DNA of 64,000 nt, from NCBI GenBank assembly GCA_019416935.1, contig DXWI01000001.1, positions 62,001-126,000 on the forward strand. Direction: 5' to 3'. A model generated the notes under the pieces. The model saw only the letters and a program-made list of their open reading frames with translations. It made no database searches and was not told the origin of the DNA. This DNA is from Clostridiales bacterium. Its GTDB lineage: Bacteria; Bacillota; Clostridia; Christensenellales; CAG-138. The translations under genes were made by a program, and so were the position numbers. Shown here in pieces: positions 1-8,940 of the stretch. The first letter of the stretch is position 1. Each line of letters starts with the position of its first letter.

Positions 1-671
1 GGACAGTAGCCCAGCGCCGTGCAGGACGGCCCCGCATCCCGGAACAGATCGGGCGCGGCCTGACGGCACAGGCGCAGCATCTTCCACGCCATGTCGCGGA
101 TCTCGGCCTGCGCATTTTTGCAGCAGCGGATCTTGAACCAGTCCATGAGCGCATGCGCGTTCATGCCGATGATGGCCTTGAACTCGGTCGCCTGCGGCTT
201 GAGATAGCGGAGATCTTCCTCCTTGAGGCCCGCCTCCACGCCGCTGTTGTACCACTGCTCGGTCAGGGAAAGCAGCTCTTCGCCGGAGAGCTCCAGCGCG
301 GTGCCGTCCGGGAGCGTGCAGGCCGCACGGTGCTCGAGTACGCCGTCTGGCACGACGACGTCGAACGCGCGTTTGCCATGCTTGTCCACGCGGCCGCTCT
401 TGATGAGATAATTTGCAAGGCGCTTTCGCACCAGCTGCACCTCCGTCACGCGGGAATAGCCCTCCACGCCGAAGATGAAGTAGTCGAACTCCGTGGCGGC
501 AAGGTGGCCCTTATCCACGATCGACCGGACGAGCTTTTCGTTGTAGGGGGACGAAATGATCTCCGTCAGACTGCGTTCGGAGCGGGTGAACCGCGCCGCC
601 ACATCGGTATAGACCCTGCCGCCGCCCGCGATCAGTTCGACCGTACCCTCGCCAACATGTTTGATATTCAT
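1..671 (-). CDS. thyX: FAD-dependent thymidylate synthase ThyX (3' end beyond window)
   Basis: Makes dTMP from dUMP with methylene-tetrahydrofolate and reduced flavin. About 223 codons are visible; the C-terminus lies off the left edge. The ThyX signature R-H-R-x7-S-x-R is present as R82-K83-R84-x7-S92-G-R94, so only the central His is changed, to Lys. The preceding region has the family's G-H-x-x-x-x-E-F and S-R-V-T-E-V-Q-L-V pattern. The ATG at 671 overlaps the TGA of the upstream dCMP deaminase gene (ATGA), so the two are probably translationally coupled and supply dUMP then dTMP. The His-to-Lys change makes it a divergent member; the family call is firm, activity is inferred. Confidence 0.8.
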   Translation of the reverse strand, partial: MNIKHVGEGTVELIAGGGRVYTDVAARFTRSERSLTEIISSPYNEKLVRSIVDKGHLAATEFDYFIFGVEGYSRVTEVQLVRKRLANYLIKSGRVDKHGKRAFDVVVPDGVLEHRAACTLPDGTALELSGEELLSLTEQWYNSGVEAGLKEEDLRYLKPQATEFKAIIGMNAHALMDWFKIRCCKNAQAEIRDMAWKMLRLCRQAAPDLFRDAGPSCTALGYC

Positions 672-1087
672 AGCTGAACCTCCCCCTTTGCGTTGATGAC
701 GTTTTCAATGCCGGCGTTCTTGATGAGCCGGTTGCAGATCATGCAGGGCTGCGGGTCCTCGATGGGCACGCCGCCCTCAAACCCTGCCAGATACAGCGTT
801 GCGCCGAGCATCTCCTGCCGGCTGGCGCTGATGATGGCGTTGCACTCGGCATGCACGGCCACGCACTTTTCATACTGCTCGCCATGCGGAATCCCGTGCG
901 CCTCGCGGTAGCAGGCGCCCACATCGCAGCAGTTGTCCTCCCCGCGCGGCGCGCCGTTGTAGCCGGTCGCGACGATCTCATCGTGCTTGACGATGACGGC
1001 GCCGTACTGCCGCCGGAGGCATGTGGAGCGCTTGGCGACCTCCGCGGCGATGGACAGATAGTATTCCCGCTTGCTGATCCGTTTCAC
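668..1087 (-). CDS. dCMP deaminase (ComEB-type cytidine/deoxycytidylate deaminase)
   Basis: Zinc deaminase of 139 residues that converts dCMP to dUMP, feeding the overlapping thyX. The zinc site is visible as H-A-E-C-N near residue 80 and P-x-P-C-M-I-C downstream; the N-terminal K-R-I-S-K-R-E-Y-Y and the G-Y-N-G-A-P-R-G segment are typical of ComEB/dCMP deaminases. I chose the GTG at 1087 because GAAGGA lies 9 bases upstream and homologous sequence begins there; the frame stays open to 1144 but those residues look non-coding. The stop codon overlaps the thyX start. Confidence 0.88.
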   Translation of the reverse strand: MKRISKREYYLSIAAEVAKRSTCLRRQYGAVIVKHDEIVATGYNGAPRGEDNCCDVGACYREAHGIPHGEQYEKCVAVHAECNAIISASRQEMLGATLYLAGFEGGVPIEDPQPCMICNRLIKNAGIENVINAKGEVQL

Positions 1088-1158
1088 AATGCACCATCCT
1101 TCGTTATGATTCTCTATTGTAATGGATTTGAAAGCCGCCCGCAAGCCATACTATCGCT

Positions 1159-1878
1159 ATGCTGATACTGTTTTTACGCGCCGCCATTCTGTATGTGCTC
1201 GTGTTTGCCGTGCTGCGGCTCACGGGCAAGCGGCAGGTATCCGATCTGCAGCCGTTCGATCTGCTCATCACGCTGATGATCGCCGACCTTGCCTCCTGTG
1301 CAATCGCGGATACGAGCATCCCGCTGGTGTACAGCGTGGTGCCGATCTTCGCGCTGTATCTGATGCAGTCGCTCATCACCTATGTCTGCCTGAAGAGCGC
1401 GGGTATCCGGCGGCTCGTGTGCGGCAATCCCGTGGTGCTCGTGGCCGACGGCGTGCTGCTCGAGGATGCGATGCGCCGCGCCAATTATGCCATCATCGAC
1501 CTGATGGATCAACTCCGTTCAAAGGATGTGTTCGATATCCGCAACGTGGCCTACGCCATCCTCGAAACGAACGGCAGCGTGAGTATCCTGCAAAGGGGCG
1601 AGTACCAGATGCCGACGCTCGGGGATCTCGGCCTGCCGCCGGAGGAAGCGCACCTGTCCCACATGCTCGTGCTCGACGGCCGGCTCTGTCCGAGCACCAT
1701 CCGCGCGTGCGGGCTACGGGAGGACTGGGTGCGAAAAAAGCTGCTGGACATGGGCGTGCGCACGGTGCGCGACGCATTCTATCTTTCCTTGTCGCCGGAT
1801 GGACTGCTGCGCGCGCAGACAACCGCGCGCACCGGCGCGCGCGTGCTGACGCTCGAAACGGAGGTGACGCATGTTTAA
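1159..1878 (+). CDS. YetF/DUF421 family membrane protein
   Basis: 239-residue protein with hydrophobic N-terminal membrane segments (roughly residues 1-20, 35-55 and 58-78) followed by a soluble YetF-type domain. Family marks seen: R-L-T-G-K-R-Q near residue 20, a second-half N-Y-A-I-I-D segment, and an L-R-E-D-W-V-R-K-K-L motif near the C-terminus. YetF proteins are widespread in Firmicutes, often linked to sporulation or the envelope, with no settled biochemical role. It overlaps the following DUF4363-type gene by 8 bases, a pairing common for this family. It diverges from dCMP deaminase, with only about 70 bases between the starts; no strong ribosome-binding site was seen. Confidence 0.85.
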   Translation: MLILFLRAAILYVLVFAVLRLTGKRQVSDLQPFDLLITLMIADLASCAIADTSIPLVYSVVPIFALYLMQSLITYVCLKSAGIRRLVCGNPVVLVADGVLLEDAMRRANYAIIDLMDQLRSKDVFDIRNVAYAILETNGSVSILQRGEYQMPTLGDLGLPPEEAHLSHMLVLDGRLCPSTIRACGLREDWVRKKLLDMGVRTVRDAFYLSLSPDGLLRAQTTARTGARVLTLETEVTHV

Positions 1879-2251
1879 CCGTGTCAAGCGCATCGGCACC
1901 TGCCTGATCGCGCTGATCCTCGTGCTGCTGTTCACGCTGCCCTCCGGGTACCTCTCCCGCTTTTCGGACGAGGCGTTCCGGCTGATCGGCGAGGCCGAGG
2001 CCGCCGTCGGGCGGGGCGACGCCGAAACCGCGCGCGATAGCGTCGCGTCGCTCCAGCGGCGTACCGAAGAGGCGGCGCGGGTTCTTCGCCTGTTCATCAG
2101 CCACGACGCGGTGGACGAGATGGCGCTTGCGGTCGCCGTCATCGACCCCGCGGCGGACAAAGCGGCGCTCAAAGAATCGCTGATCGCGGCGCGTCTGGGT
2201 GTCGCGCATCTGAGCGGCATCGAGGTCTTTTCGTGGGATACGCTGCTGTAA
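1871..2251 (+). CDS. DUF4363-type protein following YetF
   Basis: 126-residue protein with one N-terminal membrane segment (about residues 9-28) and a helical, charged external or cytoplasmic part. It overlaps yetF by 8 bases, so it is probably translationally coupled. The size, topology and position directly after a DUF421 gene match DUF4363 proteins; no catalytic motif is visible and no function can be given. A hairpin about 110 bases downstream likely ends the transcript. Confidence 0.7.
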   Translation: MFNRVKRIGTCLIALILVLLFTLPSGYLSRFSDEAFRLIGEAEAAVGRGDAETARDSVASLQRRTEEAARVLRLFISHDAVDEMALAVAVIDPAADKAALKESLIAARLGVAHLSGIEVFSWDTLL

Positions 2252-2362
2252 ACCGGCGATCGCCCCTCGTGCACAAAGCGCGGCGATGCACAAAGCGCTG
2301 CCGCAGCGGCAGGAACGGATCACGCAGAAAAGGCCGCGTTCCGACCGCGTTTTCTATGGATG

Positions 2363-2394
2363 AAGGCCCTGCCGCCAAACAGCGGCAGGGCCTT
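2363..2394. terminator. Bidirectional hairpin terminator between convergent genes
   Basis: A perfect 13-bp stem (2363-2375 with 2382-2394) and 6-base loop lies between the converging YetF/DUF4363 pair and the flavin oxidoreductase gene. There is no long T-run, so strength is uncertain. Confidence 0.75.
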
Positions 2395-2413
2395 GTCGAT
2401 TCCCGATTGCGGA

Positions 2414-4468
2414 TTACAGCTTCATCGCCACGTCCCACGCGTTCCAGATCACCGTGCGCAGATTGCCGACCCTGGCCGCATCGCCGATCACGAACACGTT
2501 GCGGCGCTTTTGTGCAAGCGGCGCAGGCGCATAGCCGACCGAGAGGATCACGCTGTCCGCCTCGATCTTGAACGAACCGCCGTCCTTGCCGATCACGATC
2601 ACGCCGTCCTGCTGCACCTCGCCGAGCTTCGTCTCCAGATACACCGGCACATGGTTGGCCTTGAAGAAGTCCCTCAGATAGCTGGAGTTGGCCAGGCACA
2701 CGCCCTTGACCGCGATCAGATCATCCTTCATCTCCACGATCGTGGGCTTCTTGCCCTGCAAATACAGGTCGTAGGCGATCTCGCAGCCGGTCAGGCCGCC
2801 GCCGATAATCGCAACGCGCTCGCCGACCGGCTTCTCTCCAAGCAGGTATTCCGTGGCGTCCATGGCCAGTTCTGCGCCCTTGACGGGGAGCCTTTTCGCT
2901 TTCGAGCCGGTGGCGATGATCACCGCGTCCGCGCCGAGCGCGTCGATATCCTGCACCTCGGTGTTCAGCTTCACCTCGACCGGCAGCTTCCCGATTTCGC
3001 GCTTGTACCACGCGATCAGATCGCGGTCCTTTTCCTTGAAGGAGGGCGCGGCCGCCGCGATGAACACGCCGCCGAGCGCGCCGCTCTTTTCGTACAGCGT
3101 GACCCTGTGCCCGCGCAGCGCGGCGACCCGCGCCGCCTCCATACCGCCGATGCCGCCGCCGATCACAGCGATGGTCTTCGGCCTTTGGGTCGGGACGATC
3201 CTGTACTTGTTGTGCTGCATGGTCGGCGGGTTGAGCGCGCAGCGCGCCATGCCGGCCGTATCGGACAGATCCTGATCGTTGGCCACGCCCTTGTAGTGCG
3301 TGAGGTTGAAGCAGGCGTTGTGGCAGCAGATGCACGGCCGGATATCCTCCGTGCGGTCCTCCATGAGCTTCGTGACCCACTCGCCGTCGGCCAGGAACTG
3401 GCGGGCGACGCCCACGCCGTCGATGCGGCCGGCCTTCACAGCCTCGGCGCCCTCCTCCGGCTCCATGCGGCCGGCGCAGACGACCGGAATATCCACAAAG
3501 CGCTTGATATGCGCCACGTCCTCCAGATTGCAGTTGAGCGGCATATACGCCGGGGGATGCGCCCAGTACCACGCGTCATAGGTGCCGTTGTCGGCGTTGA
3601 GCATATCGTACCCGGCGTCCTGCAGGTATTTGGCCGCCCGCTCGCTCTCCTCCATATCGCGCCCCACCTCGGCGTAGTCCTCGCCCGGCACCGCGCCCTC
3701 GCAGAAGCCCTTGGTCTTGGACACGACCGAATACCGGAGGGAGACCGGGTAGTCCTCGCCGCACACGGCCTTGATCGCCTTGACGATCTCGACCGGGAAG
3801 CGGTAGCGGTTTTCAAAGGAGCCGCCGTACTCGTCGGTACGCTTGTTCGTATAGGGCAGCGTAAACTGGTCGAGCAGATAGCCCTCATGCACCGCGTGGA
3901 CCTCCACGCCGTCCACACCGGCCTCCCGGCACAGCGCGGCGGTCTTTGCAAACGCCTCGACCATCTCGTGAATCTCCTCCACCGACAGCGCGCGGCAAGT
4001 GACCTTGTCTGACCAGCGCGAAGGCAGCTCGCTCGGGCTTGCGCACAGGTACTGCGCGTCGAGAATGGGTTTGGCGATCGTGCGGAGCACGGGATTGTTG
4101 TGCAGCAGGATGAGCGGGTCGGTGATGGCGAAGGAACGGCCAAACCCCGCCGTGAGCTGTACGAACAGCTTCGCGCCCGTTTCATGGATTTCGGTCATGA
4201 ACGCCTTGAGCTCCTCAAACATCTTTTTGTTCTGATAGAGCCAGCGGCCGCCGATGGTGTCCCGAAGCGGCGCGATCCCGGGGATAATCAGGCCGACATT
4301 GTTTTTTGCACGCTCGAGAAAGAAGTTCGCGGCCTCCCGGTCGAAGTGGTTCGGTTCCATCCATCCGAACAGGGAGGTGCCGCCCATGGGACACAGGACG
4401 ATGCGGTTTTTGATCTCCACATTTCCGATCCTCCATGGCGTGAACAGCGGTTCATACTTCTGATCCAA
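2414..4468 (-). CDS. NADH:flavin oxidoreductase / 2,4-dienoyl-CoA reductase-type (OYE + FAD/NAD domain)
   Basis: 684-residue flavoenzyme. Residues 1-370 form an old-yellow-enzyme TIM barrel with the hallmark H-A-V-H-E-G-Y-L-L (191-199) and T-D-E-Y-G-G-S-F-E-N-R (211-221). A [4Fe-4S] site follows (C379, C382, C386, C410), then an FAD/NAD(P) module beginning G-G-G-I-G-G-M-E (437-444) with a second dinucleotide fold near I-I-G-G-G-L-T-G. This is the FadH / enoate reductase / BaiCD-BaiH architecture, which reduces activated C=C bonds in enoates or dienoyl-CoAs; the substrate cannot be read from sequence. Start is TTG at 4468, with AAGGAG 9 bases upstream. It is a single-gene unit with its own promoter upstream. 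Confidence 0.88.
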   Translation of the reverse strand: MDQKYEPLFTPWRIGNVEIKNRIVLCPMGGTSLFGWMEPNHFDREAANFFLERAKNNVGLIIPGIAPLRDTIGGRWLYQNKKMFEELKAFMTEIHETGAKLFVQLTAGFGRSFAITDPLILLHNNPVLRTIAKPILDAQYLCASPSELPSRWSDKVTCRALSVEEIHEMVEAFAKTAALCREAGVDGVEVHAVHEGYLLDQFTLPYTNKRTDEYGGSFENRYRFPVEIVKAIKAVCGEDYPVSLRYSVVSKTKGFCEGAVPGEDYAEVGRDMEESERAAKYLQDAGYDMLNADNGTYDAWYWAHPPAYMPLNCNLEDVAHIKRFVDIPVVCAGRMEPEEGAEAVKAGRIDGVGVARQFLADGEWVTKLMEDRTEDIRPCICCHNACFNLTHYKGVANDQDLSDTAGMARCALNPPTMQHNKYRIVPTQRPKTIAVIGGGIGGMEAARVAALRGHRVTLYEKSGALGGVFIAAAAPSFKEKDRDLIAWYKREIGKLPVEVKLNTEVQDIDALGADAVIIATGSKAKRLPVKGAELAMDATEYLLGEKPVGERVAIIGGGLTGCEIAYDLYLQGKKPTIVEMKDDLIAVKGVCLANSSYLRDFFKANHVPVYLETKLGEVQQDGVIVIGKDGGSFKIEADSVILSVGYAPAPLAQKRRNVFVIGDAARVGNLRTVIWNAWDVAMKL

Positions 4469-4846
4469 AATGATTCGCTCCTTTACAGTAATTTTCCGGC
4501 GTCTGCGAAAGGATTTGCAGGCAAAATGTCATATTTATCTTAACAAATCGACCGGTTTCTGTAAAGGTCTGTGGCCGCTTGCAGGCGAAATCCGGTTCGC
4601 TCGGCGCATTGCAAAACGCCGCCGTTTTTGGTATCATCCGCTGTATCGACCGCCGTCGGCGCGGCAGCAGAAACGGGTTCGATGCAGAGAAGCAAAGCGG
4701 ACAACGTCTGCCGCTGTCTGCTGCTTTACCGGTTTCTCTCCGGCAAATGGCGCTGTCGCATCCCGGCCGCGCGGGCACCGGACGGCGGTCTGCATGGCGG
4801 GCCGGAACGCTGCATTTCTATCAATTTACGGAGGGATGGGTGGACT
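4469..4846. other. Intergenic region between divergent OYE and SRAP genes
   Basis: About 380 bases. It holds a minus-strand promoter for the flavoprotein gene. The plus frame is open upstream of SRAP, but the residues look non-coding and the catalytic Cys2 fixes the SRAP start at 4847. Nothing else is recognised. Confidence 0.5.
4537..4565 (-). promoter_or_regulatory. Sigma-A-type promoter of the flavin oxidoreductase gene
   Basis: Minus strand TTTACA (4560-4565), 17-base spacer, TAAGAT (4537-4542), about 70 bases upstream of the TTG start. Confidence 0.5.
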
Positions 4847-5473
4847 ATGTGCGGACGATATGATGCTGCTTGGCCGGAGGTAGCGTCGTCCCTTCGCGCG
4901 GTCACGGGCGACGCGCGGCTGAAGAACCTCCCCCCGGACGGTTCGATCGTGTGTTCGTCGGGCGAGATCTTTCCCTCGCAGGTGGCGGCGGTGATCGCCA
5001 ACAACCGCCGCATGGCGCCTTGCGCCTTCGCGATGCAGTGGGGCTTTCGCCGGAGCGGACAGCCGCGCCCGCTCATCAACGCCCGCGCGGAGACGGCCGC
5101 CGTGAAGCCCACGTTTGCCGAAAGCGCAAAAAACCGGCGCTGCCTGGTCCCCCTGTCGCACTATTATGAATGGGAAGTGCGAAACGGCGGCCGGATCAAA
5201 CATGCCATCCGGCCGTCCGGCGCGGGGCGGGCCTTGCTTGCCGGCCTTTACCGGCTCCGTCCCGGCGCGCTGCCCGAATTTGTCGTGCTGACCCGGCCGG
5301 CCGCGGACGCCATCCGCTTCATCCATGACCGCATGCCCGTGCTCGTCGCGGAGGCCGACGCCCGCGCGTGGCTCGACCCGGCCAACACGCTCGAGCAGCT
5401 TCTCCCCTGCGCGCTCGACCGCGTCGAATGGCAGGAGGAACCGGCACAGCGCGGCGGCGATGCGGAAGAATAA
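4847..5473 (+). CDS. SOS response-associated peptidase (SRAP; YedK/HMCES family)
   Basis: 208-residue SRAP-domain protein that forms a covalent thiazolidine link with abasic sites in single-stranded DNA. Catalytic Cys2 directly follows the Met (M-C-G-R-Y). The other conserved pieces are present: I-N-A-R-A-E-T, the glutamate in Y-Y-E-W-E, and H-D-R-M-P-V with the active-site His. The start at 4847 is dictated by Cys2, and a GGAGGG lies upstream. It converges on the tail-like cassette at 5.8-9.9 kb, which is under a LexA-box promoter; no LexA box was seen before SRAP itself. Confidence 0.9.
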   Translation: MCGRYDAAWPEVASSLRAVTGDARLKNLPPDGSIVCSSGEIFPSQVAAVIANNRRMAPCAFAMQWGFRRSGQPRPLINARAETAAVKPTFAESAKNRRCLVPLSHYYEWEVRNGGRIKHAIRPSGAGRALLAGLYRLRPGALPEFVVLTRPAADAIRFIHDRMPVLVAEADARAWLDPANTLEQLLPCALDRVEWQEEPAQRGGDAEE

Positions 5474-5479
5474 AAACGA

Positions 5480-5647
5480 AGCGGTGCCGTCATCATCGAT
5501 GCGGTACCGCCTCTTTCTGTCATCCCGTTTTCGGTTCTCGCTCCTGCGCGTCACGGGGGAAATCGCCCAGAGCTGTCGTTTCTTTCGGTCCAGCTCGCGC
5601 TTTGCCTTCTTGCTCAGTTTTTCCCTTGGAACAAACGGCTTTGCCAT
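5480..5647 (-). CDS. Small basic protein of unknown function (3' end unclear)
   Basis: The ATG at 5647 has GGGAGG 9 bases upstream and opens a very basic protein rich in Lys and Arg (M-A-K-P-F-V-P-R-E-K-L-S-K-K then R-R-K-R-Y-type segments). It resembles short Lys/Arg-rich proteins of clostridia that start M-A-K-x-F-V-P, but I give no function. About 56-65 codons look coding. After that the frame has no stop until 4826 and runs antisense through SRAP, so the natural stop is probably lost. Only the part that looks coding is given here. Confidence 0.5.
5481..5510 (+). terminator. Rho-independent terminator of the SRAP gene
   Basis: An 8-bp stem (5481-5488 with 5503-5510, one G-U wobble) followed by a pyrimidine run, starting 7 bases after the SRAP stop. 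Confidence 0.6.
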
Positions 5648-5712
5648 CTGCGCCGCCCTCCCTTTTATGAAGATGGTTTCATCATATGCGTCAGGCCGGG
5701 CTTTGTCAACCA

Positions 5713-6903
5713 TCAATCCCCGCCGCGCGCGCTCATGGCCGCCATCGCTGCCAAAACGGTTCGTCGCGGCGGATACCGTGCGAACCGCCTCCTGCATTTT
5801 GGCAGCGCCGGTACGGTTACCCATTTACATGCATCGTTCCATCGCTGCCCTTGACATACACAATACCGATGTGCATTTGCCCGTCCGCACCCTTGACATA
5901 GATCATTCCATCGTGCATCGCGCCGTCCGCGCCCTGGATATGTAACCGTCCAGTGGGCATAGAGCGTTTGCGCCGCCGTGATGGTCGCCACGGTGGTTAA
6001 TAAAACCTGCGTCCCGCCATCCGCCGCCGTAAACCAGCCGTCAAACCGGTAGCCGGGGCGTACCGGCGTGTACAGCGTGCCATAGGTGCCGGCATAGGTC
6101 ACATCCTTGGTCGATGGTGTCACCGTACCGCCGTTGGCGTCGAACGTCACGGTGTAGGTGTCCGCTTTCCAAACGGCGTACAGCGTTGTGTTGGCCGTCA
6201 CTTTCACACTTCCGCCCGGTTGATATGCCGCGCTGGCAGCGGATGCACTGGTCGCCCAACCCTGAAAGGTGTATCCCGTTCGTATCGGCTTTGCCGCGCT
6301 GAGTTTGAAGGTATAGCTCCCAACGCCGGTGCCGGTCTGTGCAGCCGGAGCACCGCTGCCGCCGTTGGCATTGTACGACAGTTTATAATCGGTTTCCTTC
6401 TTCGCTACCGTGAGATATACATCGCCAATATTGATCGAGCGTCCGGAACTGTACATCGAGTGATGCGCGATGGCCCATCCGTTGTTTTTCAACGCGTCGA
6501 ATTGCGAAATGAGGATGTTGATCGTTCTGTACTCACCGCCAACATCCGATGATGCGCCCTCCCAACTCCACTGCTTTCTGTTATCGCAGAAGATGGGAAA
6601 TCCCGTTCGCAGACGTCCGTCGGCGTCATCCGAAGCAATGGTGCTGGACAATACGGAATGATACAGCGTTACACTATATGTAACCGTTGAACCTCCGGCA
6701 ATGCGCTGCAAATGCAGCGTAATGCCGGTTACATTAGCAGCGCTGATTCCGGACAATCCGGAGAACAGGCAGTGGACGCCGTATTTATTGCTTGAGTCTT
6801 CTCCGGCTCGAAATTGCGTCGGGGACGATCGTTTTGACAGGTTATTGCCGCTGCCCTTTCTGGCGTCCTTCGTACTGTAGTGTATCATATATGTTTTCGC
6901 CAT
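5713..6903 (-). CDS. Phage tail-fibre-like protein with InlB-type repeats, frameshifted near its C-terminus
   Basis: 396-residue frame. N-terminal ~170 residues form a phage structural-type domain. Then come two or three InlB B-repeat (Listeria-Bacteroides) units of the form [10 protein letters not shown] ... G-Y-x-F-x-G-W, a surface-adhesion fold. After T-V-T-Y (about 5940) the frame turns into Arg/Cys-rich nonsense. The next frame instead encodes three tandem copies of a V-K-G-x-D-G-x-M-H pattern and stops at 5817-5819, so the original protein very likely ended there and 1-2 bases have changed. It is the last gene of the LexA-promoter cassette and probably the receptor-binding part of a tail-like structure. 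Confidence 0.75.
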   Translation of the reverse strand: MAKTYMIHYSTKDARKGSGNNLSKRSSPTQFRAGEDSSNKYGVHCLFSGLSGISAANVTGITLHLQRIAGGSTVTYSVTLYHSVLSSTIASDDADGRLRTGFPIFCDNRKQWSWEGASSDVGGEYRTINILISQFDALKNNGWAIAHHSMYSSGRSINIGDVYLTVAKKETDYKLSYNANGGSGAPAAQTGTGVGSYTFKLSAAKPIRTGYTFQGWATSASAASAAYQPGGSVKVTANTTLYAVWKADTYTVTFDANGGTVTPSTKDVTYAGTYGTLYTPVRPGYRFDGWFTAADGGTQVLLTTVATITAAQTLYAHWTVTYPGRGRRDARWNDLCQGCGRANAHRYCVCQGQRWNDACKWVTVPALPKCRRRFARYPPRRTVLAAMAAMSARGGD

Positions 6904-6919
6904 ACAGCACCTCCGCTTA

Positions 6920-7438
6920 TTACGGCATCGTCGGACAGTAGATATAGATATCCCCGACTGAGAGACCCGCCTGCACGCCGGCCGGCGTAGTACTGCCGGC
7001 GGTCAATTTGCTGCTTTGCGGATAGCCGCCGCCGCCCATGACCCAAAAGGCCGTGCCATCGAACAGGAGCTGCACCGGCTGATTTGCTCGGATGGCGCCC
7101 GCAGACAGCGCCGCGCCGGTTGTGAGATCCCGAACGGGATAGGCGCTCTCGGCCCAGGACGGACGGATGGTCAGATTGGCGCCGTTGCCGATGGTGGGCA
7201 GTATCAAAAGCTGCATGGGCAGTTCTGTTGCCGCCGGCGCATCGGCTCGCGCGGCGGACAGGCAAAAGCATGTCGCCGTGGACTCCGTTGTCTGCAAGAC
7301 CGCCGGTTCAATCATCGCCGCGCTGAGCGTCTCAATCTGCGTCTCCGCCTTGTTGAGGTTTTCCGCGCTCAGATAGGGAGCGCCGCCGTTTACATAGATT
7401 GTTTTTCGTATTTCATAGATATCCCCTTTCAAAATCAT
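6920..7438 (-). CDS. Phage tail-associated protein, unknown function
   Basis: 172-residue protein with an N-terminal [11 protein letters not shown] helix of a type seen near the start of phage fibre and baseplate-distal proteins, then a Gly/Ala-rich beta-type region. It lies 16 bases upstream of the fibre-like gene and 23 bases after the end of the frameshifted gene before it, so it belongs to the same transcript. The start at 7438 is the only in-frame Met near the left part of the gene; its ribosome-binding site is weak. No enzymatic motif is visible. Confidence 0.6.
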   Translation of the reverse strand: MILKGDIYEIRKTIYVNGGAPYLSAENLNKAETQIETLSAAMIEPAVLQTTESTATCFCLSAARADAPAATELPMQLLILPTIGNGANLTIRPSWAESAYPVRDLTTGAALSAGAIRANQPVQLLFDGTAFWVMGGGGYPQSSKLTAGSTTPAGVQAGLSVGDIYIYCPTMP

Positions 7439-7461
7439 TTAGAGCATGTTGTGGATGGCCG

Positions 7462-8644
7462 TCATCCGGCGTTTGCCACGCGGTCCAGTCTGGTTGCCTG
7501 AATGGTCATCCGGCCGGTTTGTGCGATGGGCAGCGTCCAGCCGGTAACGGCATGGGATACCGGCGTGGCGTCCAGCCCCTCCCGGCAGAGCGTTACCAGC
7601 GCGTTCTTCTGAAAGTGGAACATGGGCACGCTCGCAATCGTCGCCGCGTTGCCTGCCGCGCGGTACTGCCCGAGATAGTACTCGGCCAGTGCAGCGCACT
7701 GACTGTCTGCGTAGTACTTCGGCTGCGCCTCTGAGAAGGTCTTTTTGCCGATGCGCCGTACATTGAACGGCGAGGCGGGATCCGTATTCGTTGCCTCCCC
7801 GAAAGCCATGCGCCCGTTGAGCGTTCCGCCCGTGATCAGAACATGGTTGTACATCTCCACCGGCGCGGGCGATACGTTGAGGCCGAGCAGTTCCGGCTCC
7901 CGGGTTGTAAAGTCCCAGAGCACCTGTCGCTGCGCGGCCGGCACGGCATCCCGATTTGCCGTCTCGACGCGGAGCTGTCCGCGCGACCACTGCAACCAGC
8001 ATGGTCGCGATCTCCTCCAGAACGCCGCCATAGGTTGTGCTGATGCGCGCGGTATAGGGACATTGCAAAACCGGGCAGCCCACGCCGCCGATGTCCACCG
8101 TCCGTCCGGTATAATCGGCGGACAGCATGGGCGGAACGCCGTCGAGCGGCAGCCCGTTGCCGCGGTCGGTCAGCAGCAGGTTGCGAGCCGCCTGAAACAG
8201 GTTGTCCCCCGCGGACAGGATATAGACGCCCGGCACCTTTCCAAACAGGGTGCCGTCGAGAAACGCCCATTTGTCCACCAGTGAGAGCGTGGTCGTCCGC
8301 CCCGCCGGTTCAAAGACCTCGCTGGGATTGGACACATAAAAAACGCCCTGCGGCAGGTAAAACGGCGTTCCGTCATCGAGGTAAACGCCTGCGGACAGCC
8401 GGATCTGCTGGCCGAAAAAGAGCTTGTCCACATGGTAATCATACAGCCCCGCCCAGTTGTCCAGCGTAATATCGGCCGTGCGGCGGCATCCGTTCCGGCT
8501 GGTCACGTTCAGGGTGCCGCCCGATTGCATCATTTCCTCCGTCACATCGAGCAGCACGGTGCCGTCCGGGTTCAAAAACTCGAGCTTTACGCAGACCGTA
8601 TGCTCCTCCCTGAGCTTTTTGAGGTATTCGGCGTATCGGTTCAT
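7462..8644 (-). pseudogene. Phage tail/baseplate-like protein broken by a +1 frameshift
   Basis: Starts at ATG 8644 (overlapping the previous stop as ATGA, with GGGAGG upstream) and reads as a sensible protein (M-N-R-Y-A-E-Y-L-K-K ... V-L-L-D-V-T-E-E-M) for about 215 residues, to E-E-I-A-T-M-L-V-A near 7995. There one extra base shifts the frame. The other frame continues the protein (W-S-R-G-Q-L-R-V-E-T-A-N-R) to a stop at 7462. The two halves together make about 394 residues, the sort of protein seen before tail fibres in clostridial prophages. No slippery heptamer was seen, so this looks like a mutation or assembly error. Confidence 0.7.
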
Positions 8645-8940
8645 GTGTTTCCCTCCCCGCCGGCATTCTTCATGGCGATATATGCGTTGGTATACCCGTC
8701 CCAATGGTGCAGCCAGACCATATCGCCGGCGAGCAGGTACTCGCCCGAGCGGTTGACAACGGTAAAGTCCCTGCTTCCGTCAGCCAGGCAGTCGAGCAGC
8801 CGTACCGTTGCCATCTGCCCCGTTACGGCAATCACCCACGCCGGGTGGCATTGCAGCACGTTCAGGAACCGCCGGTTGAGATGCTTGTCGGCGGCATCCA
8901 TGAGCAGCTTGAGCAGCGCGTTTGCAGAACCGGTATTCAT
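8641..8940 (-). CDS. Small phage tail-cassette protein
   Basis: 99-residue protein whose start (8940) overlaps the previous gene's stop and whose stop overlaps the next start, both as ATGA. The sequence suggests an N-terminal helix followed by a small beta barrel (V-I-A-V-T-G-Q-M-A-T-V-R-L-L), as in short baseplate or hub-type proteins, but no family can be named with certainty. Its place in a tightly coupled tail cassette is the main clue. Confidence 0.6.
   Translation of the reverse strand: MNTGSANALLKLLMDAADKHLNRRFLNVLQCHPAWVIAVTGQMATVRLLDCLADGSRDFTVVNRSGEYLLAGDMVWLHHWDGYTNAYIAMKNAGGEGNT

Noticed and set aside
7985..8000. Programmed ribosomal frameshift in the tail gene
   Set aside because: No slippery heptamer or downstream stimulatory hairpin is visible at the shift.
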